A DNA stretch of 64,000 nt from Nonlabens arenilitoris (GTDB lineage Bacteria; Bacteroidota; Bacteroidia; Flavobacteriales; Flavobacteriaceae). The stretch's first letter is position 1. Each line of letters starts with the position of its first letter. Where the stretch lies: the NCBI RefSeq assembly GCF_002954765.1, contig NZ_MTPW01000001.1:310001-374000 (forward strand), written 5' to 3'. The notes beneath the pieces were generated by a model. That model was not told where the DNA came from, did no database searches, and saw only the letters and a list, made by a program, of their open reading frames with translations. This document shows, piece by piece, positions 1 to 9,013 of this stretch. Position numbers and translations under genes: made by a program.

Positions 1-2607
1 AATAAGTCTGTACATCCCATTTCTTATAGTTGAAAGATAGATTAAGCCCCATAGTTACATCTGGTATAGGATTCCCTAAATCTGTTCGATCTTCTAAATT
101 AATTACACCATCTTCATTAATATCTACATATCTTAAATCACCAGGTTGAGCGTTTGCACCCAGTACTTGTTGAGATGGATGTGATGCTACTTCATTAGCA
201 TTTTGAAAAATACCATCAGTACGGTACCCATAGAAATATCCTATAGGCTTACCTACTTCCATTCTAGATGGTGCTGGTTGACCTACACCAAAAGATCCTC
301 CTTCTAAAAATCCTACAGAATTATTAACTTTAAGCACTTCATTCTTTAACGTTGCAAAATTATAACTTGCCGTAAAGGATAGATTATCATTGATTCTGTC
401 TTTATAACTAATAGAAAATTCCAAACCTCGATTTTCAATATCTCCACCATTAATAACCGGCGCACTAGATCCTGGAGCAGTTACACCTAAAGTACCAGAA
501 ACTACAGGCACTAATAATAAATCTTCGGTACGGCGGGTATAATAGTCAATGGTTACATTCATTTTATAATCTAAAAATTCTGCCTCTAAACCTATGTCTG
601 CTGTGTATTGTTCTTCCCATTTAATTTCCGGATTAGAAATAGCACCTATTGCAGTACCGAATATTAAACTATCACCGATAACATAAGCTCCTTCACCATT
701 AAGCAATGAAATAAATCTATAATCAGGAATTCTATCATTTCCTATAATACCGTAAGAGCCTCTTAATTTCAGGAAATTAACAGATTTAGAATCCCTCAAA
801 AAATTTTCTTTACTCATCACCCATCCTGCAGATGCTGATGGAAAAATTCCGAACTTATTTTCAGGACCAAATTTTGTAGATCCATCGCGTCTTATAACAC
901 CAGAGAACAAGTACTTGCCATCATAATCATATTGCAATCTAGCAAAATGTGATAGTAGTCTTGCATCATATTCATCACCTCCATTTTGGAAATTATCGAC
1001 TACGTCAGATGCATTCTGTCTATTTGCATTTGAAAAACTATTATCTGGAATATCAAAACCTGTTAAACCATTAAACTTTCCAGTAGTTCTAAACGCAGAC
1101 ATTCCTACAGTAGCATTTAAGTTGTGCGCTTGCGCGAAAGTGTGCTTATAATTAATAAACGCATCATAAGTGTAATCCCTAAAGTAATTACTGTATTCTC
1201 CATAAACATTACGTGTTAAGTTAAATACTTTACCTGAACCATAGTTTGCCTCAGGCGCAAAATTATCACCGTAAGCTTCGGCATAATTAAATTGGATTCG
1301 GGTTTCAACCGTGAAGTCATCCCAAAACTTATAATTCAGTCCAAAATTTCCACTAATTTTATCTACTTTATTAGAATTGAATGTGTTCTCCAGTTGATGT
1401 ACAGGATTAATAACTTCATTCCCTAAGCCTTCGGCTAAGGTAAAATCTCCATTTGCATCCCTTACTGAAAAGGTAGGAGCATTATTTACTGCATTAAATA
1501 AAACACTACCAAGACCAGTCTCAGATATCGTACTACGTGAAGTACCTGTGTAAAATAATCCTGTTTTAACTTTTAGATTGTGTAAGAGGTCATAATCAAA
1601 ATTAAATCTTAAAGTTGAGCGTGTAAAATTACTTTTTCCAGCACCTACGATACCGTCTTGAGTAAGTAAAGCAGCTCCGAAAGCATATGCCGCTTTTTCA
1701 GTACCACCTCTTAAACCTATATTATTATTAAAAATTGGGGCGTTACTAAAAACTTCAGCCTGCCAGTCTGTATCATTTAATCCTACCACTGTTGAAAAAG
1801 GCGGTGTTTCTCCATTATTTGCAAATGCCTCATTAACTAATAACGCATACTGTTTTGAATTTAAAGTAGGTAATTTTCTAGTGGTTTGTTGAAAACCTAC
1901 AAAAGCATCATACTCATATTGTAATTTTTGATATTTCCTACCACCTTTAGTAGTAATTAAAATAACACCATTTGCAGCACGTACACCGTAAATACCGGCA
2001 GTCGCATCTTTTAAAACCGTATAACTTTCGATATCTCCAGGATTTATAACACTTAAATCCTCTACAACGTTACCATCTACTAAAATTAATGGCCTATTAT
2101 CACCATTAGTTGAAACTCCCTAATTCTTATATTAGAAGCAGCACCAGGCGAACCAGAGGTTGATGTCACATTAACACCAGCAACTTGACCTTGAAGAGCT
2201 TGTTCTATTCTGGTAGGTTTTAGACTTTCAATTGTTTCGGCATTTACAACAGTAACCGCACCTGTTACTTCTCTTTTTGCTTGTGTACCATACCCAACAA
2301 CGATTATTTGATCAAGTGACGCGACATCTTCTTCAAGAGTGACAATTAAATTTGTACTGACAGGAATTTCCTTAGTCGTGTAACCTAAATAAGATATTAC
2401 CAAAACATCAGATGATAATGCTACAACACTAAATTTACCATCAAGGTCTGTAGTGATACCTACATTGGTACCTTTAACAATAACTGAAGCTCCTAATAAA
2501 GGCTCTTGATTTGATCCATCTATTACTGTTCCTGTAAATGTTGTTTGCTGCGCAAACCCAATTAACGAAAACGTTGTAATAAGAAGAAAGAAAAAGTATT
2601 TATTCAT
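1..2607 (-). pseudogene. SusC-like TonB-dependent receptor, frameshifted and cut by the left edge
   Basis: This is an outer-membrane SusC-family importer, here presumably for laminarin oligosaccharides. The N-terminal part has a signal peptide (about residues 1-19), a carboxypeptidase-D-like domain (about 24-95) and the start of the TonB plug. After residue ~164 the frame is lost at a C run (2118-2120 on the plus strand). One extra G on the coding strand restores the frame, which then stays open to position 1 and carries the plug motif AANGVILITTKGG and long barrel sequence. I see no second lesion: codons near 1978 and near 58 share one frame. The C-terminus and the expected susD lie outside the window. 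It may be a real pseudogene or a sequencing error in a short homopolymer. Confidence 0.88.
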
Positions 2608-2775
2608 CCTTTTAAAATTTGGTTGGTTAAAATTAATGTGAAGTATATGTTAATTAAAATTTTAAGCGCTACATCATCTCAACAATAGAATGTTTTTTTA
2701 AAAAACAACCAACAACACTTAAGTCACAGTAAATCAATAAGAAAAAACATTAATGATTTTCTAAAATTTAACTTA

Positions 2776-2783
2776 CAAATCTA
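2776..2783 (-). promoter_or_regulatory. Possible -7 element upstream of susC
   Basis: On the minus strand this reads TAGATTTG, matching the Bacteroidota TAnnTTTG -7 consensus, about 170 nt upstream of the SusC start. No clear -33 TTG lies at the usual spacing. The 279-nt gap (2608-2886) also holds an A/T-rich inverted repeat near 2693-2707 and a GTTAATGTTG motif at 2803. Confidence 0.35.
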
Positions 2784-2802
2784 GTTGAGCGCTTTATGTT
2801 GT

Positions 2803-2812
2803 GTTAATGTTG
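2803..2812 (-). promoter_or_regulatory. Putative PUL regulator motif, copy 1
   Basis: The plus strand reads GTTAATGTTG; the minus strand, in the direction of transcription, reads CAACATTAAC. The same 10 bases occur at 18770-18779 upstream of the first structural gene of the PUL. Both lie roughly 200-250 nt upstream of a minus-strand start. Binding by the SusR-like regulator is inference only. Confidence 0.25.
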
Positions 2813-2886
2813 TAGTGTTCTAATTAAATTGTAGTAATCGAAAACGTTGTAGAAAAACAAATTTATTGCTCAACATACGAATTGAT

Positions 2887-3800
2887 TTAGAATTTTAAAT
2901 CTTCATTTTTATTCCATATACCCCAGTATGCTCCTACCTCACCTTCAGCACTTTTTTCCAAGACTCATCAAAAGATGAAAAATAAAAAATATCAACTTTC
3001 TGTTTTTCAGACCACGCTTGTGTATCAATAAAGTATTTCATGGCATTTGTATTAGATGCCACGGCAGCTTTTAAACTTTCACCATGGCTAGGCCATCCTG
3101 TTTCTGTAATTATCACTCCTTTCCCACTCTTGCTTACAGCATTTAAAGTCTGATTAAACATAGCCTTCATATGGCTATTTGAATATTCAATAGCTGTTCC
3201 TTCCCAGTAAGGATAGCAATTAGCAAGTATAACATCAGTGTTTTCAACTAGTTCAGGATGAGACGAAAATTCATAATAAGCGTCTACATAACCAACTGTC
3301 AATTGAGGTACCGCTACCTTAACTCTTTTAATATAATTGATAAGCTGTTTTAGAGATAAATCATTTCGATAAAGGACTTCATTTCCTACCGCTGCAATAT
3401 TAACAACTCCTTTTTTAGCTAAATTGATAAGAGCATTAATCTCTTTTTCGTTTTTTTCTAAATCATCACTTAACCATGCTCCTACCATAGTTTTTAAACC
3501 GTGTTTATGCGCCATTACAGGTATAAATTCATTGCCTTCAATACATGAGAAAGAACGAACCCATTTGGTGTATGGTTCAAGGATTTTTATCCTTCGTTCT
3601 ACTTAATCCAAAGATATTTTATCTCCAGGTTTTTGTCCATCTTCATAAATACTAAAGCAAATTCCGTGAATTCCATCCATTAAAGTTTTATTCCATAATT
3701 GATGTAATTTGGTCTCAGAAAATTGGGATAACTCAATACCCCTTATTTTTAAATCGCTAGCACCTCTATCTTTTAAAAACTGATTTTTTCTAATCGACAT
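2887..3800 (-). pseudogene. GH17 beta-1,3-glucanase, cytoplasmic type, inactivated
   Basis: GH17 enzymes cleave beta-1,3-glucans. This copy starts 3 nt after the MFS-GH17 gene, has no signal peptide, and is a tandem paralogue of that protein's C-terminal domain. Two lesions are visible. An in-frame TAA at 3603-3605 follows KISLD, exactly where the paralogue has Gln, so CAA to TAA fits. A frameshift in an A run (T2952-2957 on plus) near the end replaces the expected ending (AEGEVGAYWGIWNKN and so on to the stop at 2887). Both catalytic Glu motifs remain: VGNEV (acid/base) and TETGW (nucleophile). A product could restart at 3515, but it would lack the N-terminal third of the barrel. Confidence 0.88.
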
Positions 3801-3803
3801 ACT

Positions 3804-6152
3804 TTAGTATTTAAAATTTTCGTCCTTATCCCATATTCCCCATCTTGCTCCTACATCACCTTCTTGATGAACTTTCCATGATTCATCAAACGATGAGAAG
3901 TAAAACATTTCTACTCCTTTATCTTTATACCAGTTAGTAACATTTACAAAATACTTCATTGCATTAATCATAGATGGAACTGCTTCTAGATTTTCTGATC
4001 CTTCATTAGGCCAACCTGTTTCTGTAATAATAATTGGTTTTTCTCCAGCCACTTGTTTCACCATTTCGTACATCTCATTAAGATAAGCAGTAGATTGATT
4101 TACAGAACATCCTTCCCAAAATGGATAACAATTAATTAATAAAACATCACACAATTCCACTAGTTGAGGATGGTCAACAAATTGGTAATACGCATCCACA
4201 TATCCCACAGGTATATCTGGCAATGCCTCTTTAACCTTTTTGATATATTCCACAATCTCATCAATAGAATATTCATCTCTTAAAAGCACTTCATTACCTA
4301 CTACAGCTATGTTTACGAGACCTTTTTGTGCTTGTGTTATTAGACCCTTTATTTCTAGATCATTTTGGGATCTATTATCACCTATCCAAGCACCTACCAT
4401 AGTATTTAAGCCCTTAGAACGAGCAGACAGCGGTATTAACTCATTACCGTTTCTACAAGAAAATGAACGAACCCAAGTCGTATATGGCGCTATCACTTCC
4501 ATTCTCTCATCGATTTGTGTCCCGCTTAATTTATGATTTACATTTTGCCCTTCTCTGTAAGGACTGAAACATATACCATGTAATTTTGATTTTAATGCAT
4601 TATCAAACATAATCTTTAATTCCTCTATAGATATATCTTGGTCTACATCAGTGGCATATGAAGTTTTTTCATGGATAGATATTAAAGATTCTAATTTATT
4701 TTTACCGTAGAAGGAAGAACCTATAGCAAGATCAAAATTTTTACGCTTATCTAATTTTGCTCGTATCTCACTGGCTCTTTCTTCAGTGACATCATAATCG
4801 CGCATGATAAACATTGCAGCAATGGTTCCTAACATTGGGAAAAAGCAGAAAAAAGCATGTAATCCATCAACTGCACCTTGCTGTTCTAACGTAGATAGGT
4901 CAGAATTAAAACCTACTAACCATATAATTCCACCACTTAAAGCTCCTGCTATGGCATATCCTACCTTTACCATCCACCAATAAATGGCGCCAAATGTCCC
5001 TTCTCTTCTTTTGCCTGTATTTAATTCATCAATATCAATAACATCTGCTGTCATAGACATCATTATAGTGAACAAACTACCTATACCAAAAGAGAAAAAA
5101 GGCAATGCAAATATGTATAACCAAGGTTTACCTGGAATAAATAAGAAATAAAGCATGATGTAACCTATGATAGAAATACTTTGACATATCATAAAAGCTT
5201 TTTTCTTACCCAACCTTTTGGAAAGTCCTGTCACTATGGGTATAACAATAAATGTAGTCCCTAAAGCGCTTAAACAACCGAATAATGACACCCAGACACC
5301 CGTTGCCTCAGCATCACCATTGAAAAGCTTATAAACTATTACAAAAAAAGTAAGTGAAGCTACTGTATTAAAGGCATTAAAAATGAAAAAAGTAGATAAA
5401 CATAACTTTCTAAATTCTTTAATCTTGAAGGCTTCTTTAAAACTGTCTCTTATTTTTGTTAAGCTACCACCGATATTTGATAAATTCAATGGCTCATAAT
5501 CTTCACTAATTGTTGATTTGCTTTTGATAAACAATGCCGGTATCATTGCACAAATAGCACATGGAATAGCTACCCAAATAGCAAGTTCTCTTGCAGCAAC
5601 ATCTGCAGACGGGAACCATTCAGGATCGTACATTATTAACCAAAACAATGGAGCAATAACCCAAGCCCATTGCCCTATCCATTGGGCAACAGCCATGATG
5701 TTAGTACGTTCATGAAAATCATCACTCATTTCGTAACCCATTGCTACATATGGCACACTAAAAAAAGTAAGACCTAAGTAGAATATAATCGACCAGAAAA
5801 AGAAATACCAAAAGTTATATTCTAAGGAATTTTCTTTAAATAGTTGCCACATAAAAATATAAGCAACACCCATTATAATTGACCCAATTAAAACATAGAC
5901 ACGTCGTCTTCCCCATCTAGATTTTGTATTATCAGATATAAAACCCATTATAGGATCGGTAATAGCATCTAATAGTCGTGGAAATAAATATATCATTCCC
6001 CACATCAAACCAGTAAATTTTAAGTCTTCAACCAGCACCACCATAAAAATCCCCAAAATCGCAGGAAACATTTGATTAGCAAACATTCCTACACCGAATG
6101 CTAGCTTCTGACCAAATGGTATTTTACTACTAGTAGTTTCAACAGTCGACAT
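3804..6152 (-). CDS. MFS (GPH-type) sugar transporter fused to a GH17 glucanase domain
   Basis: The 782-residue protein joins two activities. Residues 1 to ~465 are a 12-helix sugar:cation symporter of the GPH group, with the signature DPIMGFISDNTKSRWGRRR after helix 2. Residues ~500-782 are a GH17 barrel with acid/base Glu in VGNEVL and nucleophile Glu in TETGWPNEG, so the enzyme looks active. The linker has the usual charged cytoplasmic tail of GPH transporters, and since both ends of such symporters are cytoplasmic, the glucanase should face the cytoplasm. This suggests uptake of laminari-oligosaccharides with immediate cleavage, next to the cytoplasmic phosphorylase encoded upstream. The frame is open throughout with no sign of a missed stop. 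MFS and GH17 genes are neighbours in many flavobacterial laminarin loci; the fusion is the unusual point. Confidence 0.9.
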   Translation of the reverse strand: MSTVETTSSKIPFGQKLAFGVGMFANQMFPAILGIFMVVLVEDLKFTGLMWGMIYLFPRLLDAITDPIMGFISDNTKSRWGRRRVYVLIGSIIMGVAYIFMWQLFKENSLEYNFWYFFFWSIIFYLGLTFFSVPYVAMGYEMSDDFHERTNIMAVAQWIGQWAWVIAPLFWLIMYDPEWFPSADVAARELAIWVAIPCAICAMIPALFIKSKSTISEDYEPLNLSNIGGSLTKIRDSFKEAFKIKEFRKLCLSTFFIFNAFNTVASLTFFVIVYKLFNGDAEATGVWVSLFGCLSALGTTFIVIPIVTGLSKRLGKKKAFMICQSISIIGYIMLYFLFIPGKPWLYIFALPFFSFGIGSLFTIMMSMTADVIDIDELNTGKRREGTFGAIYWWMVKVGYAIAGALSGGIIWLVGFNSDLSTLEQQGAVDGLHAFFCFFPMLGTIAAMFIMRDYDVTEERASEIRAKLDKRKNFDLAIGSSFYGKNKLESLISIHEKTSYATDVDQDISIEELKIMFDNALKSKLHGICFSPYREGQNVNHKLSGTQIDERMEVIAPYTTWVRSFSCRNGNELIPLSARSKGLNTMVGAWIGDNRSQNDLEIKGLITQAQKGLVNIAVVGNEVLLRDEYSIDEIVEYIKKVKEALPDIPVGYVDAYYQFVDHPQLVELCDVLLINCYPFWEGCSVNQSTAYLNEMYEMVKQVAGEKPIIITETGWPNEGSENLEAVPSMINAMKYFVNVTNWYKDKGVEMFYFSSFDESWKVHQEGDVGARWGIWDKDENFKY

Positions 6153-6157
6153 ACATT

Positions 6158-7666
6158 TTAGTTTTGGGTTGGTATCATCACAGTTTGAAGTGATTGAGCA
6201 CTTAGATTGATATTTATTACGCTTTCGCGAAAGCGCAATTCATAATTCTTATCCTTCATTCCTTCATTGAAAATCACGAGGGCAATTGTTCCATCTGGAT
6301 TTTTTGCTGCAGTAAGCATCAAGTCCTTATCTGTATTTTGAACATCTATGACTTGAGCGCCTGGTCTGATGTATTTGCTGAAATGTGCCATCGTATAATA
6401 TAAAGGTGTGAAGTAGACCTCATCATTATCAGGATCGACAATGACTGGTGCTACACACCAGTTTTTGAACCAGTTAGGTCCACCTTGACGATCTAACACC
6501 ATATTCCAGTCTACCCAACCGTCTACCCAATTATTCATACAACCTATAATATCACGAGCATAACGATTAACGGGCGCATATTTGGGATGTAAGTATTTAT
6601 CTTTTTCTGGCGCCCAATCCCAGCCCCAATCAGTTGCTTCTTTAGACCAGTACCATTGATCATTTTTCCATTCAGGTATTTGAGAATCGACACAACCTTC
6701 TGTCTCGATAAGATATTTATCTGGTGCTTTGTAATGTGCATATTGTAGATCTTCAGGAAAATAGTCATAAGTACTCTCATACCAGTGAATGGCTGTTCCA
6801 TCGAAGTATTTTGAGGATTCTTGATCTTGATACATGACGTCTACCCATTCTTTAAGGCCTGCTCTATTCTGGTCATATCCTAGAATAATTTTATCTCCAT
6901 AGCCATCTTGTTCTAACCTAGGCCCTAGGTGATGCTGGACAAAGTTTGTCATTTCTTGAGGTGTAAAATGCATACTTTCCCAGTTATCACCATTACCATG
7001 TGGCTCATTTTCCACTGTAAAACCCCATATAGGTATTCCTTCAGCTTCATATGCCTTAACATATTTTGAGAAAAACAAAGCCCATGTATCGTAGTATTCT
7101 GGCAATAATTTACCACCTACCCAATGCTTATTATCTTTCATCCAAGGTGCTGCTGTCCATGGTGACGCAAATAATCTAAATCCATTATCTGAAGCTGCCA
7201 TGGCATCTTTAATCATAGGTATTAAATCATCTTTATCTTCTTTAATAGTAAAGTGCTTTAATTCCATATCACCTACCACTGGTGAATATGAATACTGAGA
7301 TAATGAAAAATCACAACTATTCATATGGGTGCGTGTTAGTGAGTAATTTGCGCCTTCTTTAGAAAAATAAGCATTAATAATAAGGTCTCTATTCTCCTTA
7401 CTTAGTCTATTAAGTAAATAGGCAGAGCTTTCTGTAAACGCACCACCGAAACCAGTAATTTTTTGATAAGTAATGTTTTCATCTATGGTTACAACAGTCG
7501 TGTTTTCTTTTACTTCAAAAGGAGTGACACGTGTCAATTGATTACCTGCTGCAGAAGTTTCATAGACATCTACATGGAGCATTTTATGTTTTTCTTTACA
7601 GCTCAAAGTTGCACAGATTATTGCTACAATTAAAAAACAGGATCTTATACTTTTCCATCTATTCAT
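6158..7666 (-). CDS. GH30 beta-glucanase/glucosidase lipoprotein
   Basis: GH30 enzymes of laminarin loci remove beta-1,6-linked glucose branches. I start at the ATG at 7666, because the protein then opens with a lipoprotein signal (MNRWKSIRSCFLIVAIIC, then LSCKE); a longer ORF to 7732 lies inside the upstream gene. The ATG overlaps the stop of the GH17 gene by 8 nt (ATGAATAG), which indicates translational coupling. The catalytic acid/base Glu is in FTVENEPHG and the nucleophile in LIETEGC. The length (502 residues) is normal for GH30. A 16-bp genomic palindrome at 6220 is read here in the frame RFRES near the C-terminus, one of two intact coding copies not read as AFAKA or a close variant. 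The exact linkage specificity (1,6 or 1,3) cannot be told by eye. Confidence 0.9.
   Translation of the reverse strand: MNRWKSIRSCFLIVAIICATLSCKEKHKMLHVDVYETSAAGNQLTRVTPFEVKENTTVVTIDENITYQKITGFGGAFTESSAYLLNRLSKENRDLIINAYFSKEGANYSLTRTHMNSCDFSLSQYSYSPVVGDMELKHFTIKEDKDDLIPMIKDAMAASDNGFRLFASPWTAAPWMKDNKHWVGGKLLPEYYDTWALFFSKYVKAYEAEGIPIWGFTVENEPHGNGDNWESMHFTPQEMTNFVQHHLGPRLEQDGYGDKIILGYDQNRAGLKEWVDVMYQDQESSKYFDGTAIHWYESTYDYFPEDLQYAHYKAPDKYLIETEGCVDSQIPEWKNDQWYWSKEATDWGWDWAPEKDKYLHPKYAPVNRYARDIIGCMNNWVDGWVDWNMVLDRQGGPNWFKNWCVAPVIVDPDNDEVYFTPLYYTMAHFSKYIRPGAQVIDVQNTDKDLMLTAAKNPDGTIALVIFNEGMKDKNYELRFRESVININLSAQSLQTVMIPTQN
6220..6235. repeat. 16-bp palindrome CGCTTTCGCGAAAGCG, perfect copy
   Basis: Perfect copy inside the GH30 gene, translated as RFRES. 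Confidence 0.95.
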
Positions 7667-8942
7667 ATCCTTTAAAATTTGATTTAACTGGTGGTAATTG
7701 TACTGCTTGCATAAGCTGGTTTTTATTACCATTATAGGTTTTAGATATTAAATGACCATTTCTAGTAAGACCTGCAAAAACATCTTGATCCACTAATTCC
7801 CATAGACCATATTTAGCCTTACCATTTAAAGTAAATAATCCAAAATGGTTTTCTGATCCTTGTGGATTTTTGGCGTCTTTCCATTGTTCATCAAATGCTT
7901 CAAAGTAGAAGCAGGAAATTTTACTTTTTCTAGTCCATTCTCTGATTGATTGATAGTACAGTCCCGACTTGTACTCATCAGTGGCTTTTGATCCATTGTT
8001 ACCATATAATCTACTAGAATACGTTGCCCATCCGGTTTCACCTATGTGAATTGGCTTATCAATACCTATAGACTTCATGTATTCATAAACACGATCATAT
8101 TGATCAATCGCATAAGCTAATGACCTCTCTATCGACTTCTCTACTTTTTGTCCTTTAGAAAGCGTATTTTCTTCAGGAGAGTTGCCCCAAAAAACAGGAT
8201 TATAATGAGTGTCATGCATAGGATAAGTATGCATCGAGATATAATCTACTGCTTTGATTAATTGATTTAATTCTTGTGTATGATAAACATCCTCTCCACC
8301 ACCCCAAGAAGCAAAATTATCTGAACTGGTAATCCATAAATCTTTAGGTAATTTCCCTTTATCCTTTAGGCTTTGTAGATGATTAACCCATTTAAGAATC
8401 ACTGCTGGTTGCACATAGTAACTTGTCGCCCATTTTACCATTGCCTCATTACCTACTGCGATAATTTTAATTATATCTGGATACTGTTGCGCTAATTGTA
8501 CAGCACGATCAATCTCTGCAGCATTATCTTCACTTTCTATATTGTGATCTGGTTCTTTATCGGTCCACGCGTTTTTACAATCAATCCACGCACCCAGCAT
8601 GACATACATTTCAAAATCTGGTTGCTCTCTTTTTAACTCGTCAATCGCTTTAACCACGTTTGTAGCCATAGGTAATTGCATGTTATAAGTACGCAAGATT
8701 TTCACATTCATAGCTGCAAGAATCTTCATATCATTCTTGATTTGTATGATGGACGGCTGTATATCTCTAGAGGTACTGCGATAACCACCGTATGAGATCG
8801 CCAGATAATCTGGATTAGATAGGATAGCACTTGCTGTCATTGTATTTGCTTCAATTACTAGAGGTTTATTTTCATTAAAATCTTTACATGCTGTTACTAT
8901 AATTAACAGTATTATCGTTAAGGATTTTATTTGAAATTTCAT
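7659..8942 (-). CDS. GH17 beta-1,3-glucanase lipoprotein
   Basis: A second type of GH17 enzyme, distinct from the cytoplasmic pair at 2.9-5.0 kb. From the ATG at 8942 the protein has a lipoprotein signal (MKFQIKSLTIILLIIVTAC, Cys ~19), so it sits in the periplasm or on the outer membrane. The upstream in-frame ATG at 8960 only adds MIIKLV before the signal, so I prefer 8942. The acid/base Glu is in VGNEAMVKW and the nucleophile in HIGETGWAT. Its length of about 427 residues exceeds a bare GH17 barrel and includes an N-terminal extension. It would cut beta-1,3-linked laminarin fragments. It is coupled to the GH30 by an 8-nt overlap. Confidence 0.9.
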   Translation of the reverse strand: MKFQIKSLTIILLIIVTACKDFNENKPLVIEANTMTASAILSNPDYLAISYGGYRSTSRDIQPSIIQIKNDMKILAAMNVKILRTYNMQLPMATNVVKAIDELKREQPDFEMYVMLGAWIDCKNAWTDKEPDHNIESEDNAAEIDRAVQLAQQYPDIIKIIAVGNEAMVKWATSYYVQPAVILKWVNHLQSLKDKGKLPKDLWITSSDNFASWGGGEDVYHTQELNQLIKAVDYISMHTYPMHDTHYNPVFWGNSPEENTLSKGQKVEKSIERSLAYAIDQYDRVYEYMKSIGIDKPIHIGETGWATYSSRLYGNNGSKATDEYKSGLYYQSIREWTRKSKISCFYFEAFDEQWKDAKNPQGSENHFGLFTLNGKAKYGLWELVDQDVFAGLTRNGHLISKTYNGNKNQLMQAVQLPPVKSNFKGYE

Positions 8943-8957
8943 AACTAGTTTTATTAT

Positions 8958-8991
8958 CAAGATGTTGTGATGATACGCTTTTGCGAAAGCG
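8958..8991. repeat. Direct repeat (left copy) flanking the phosphorylase gene, ending in a palindrome variant
   Basis: CAAGATGTTGTGATGAT is followed by the palindrome variant CGCTTTTGCGAAAGCG (8976-8991, one mismatch). A closely similar unit lies at 12527-12562 on the other side of the 1153-residue phosphorylase gene. Confidence 0.6.
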
Positions 8992-9013
8992 ATAACAGAT
9001 CAACAACACTGAT

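Noticed and set aside
4240..4536. Open frames on the plus strand inside the minus-strand PUL genes (also 5518, 11379, 12631, 17514 and others)
   Set aside because: They lie wholly within well-supported genes in the opposite direction, have no family resemblance and no promoters.
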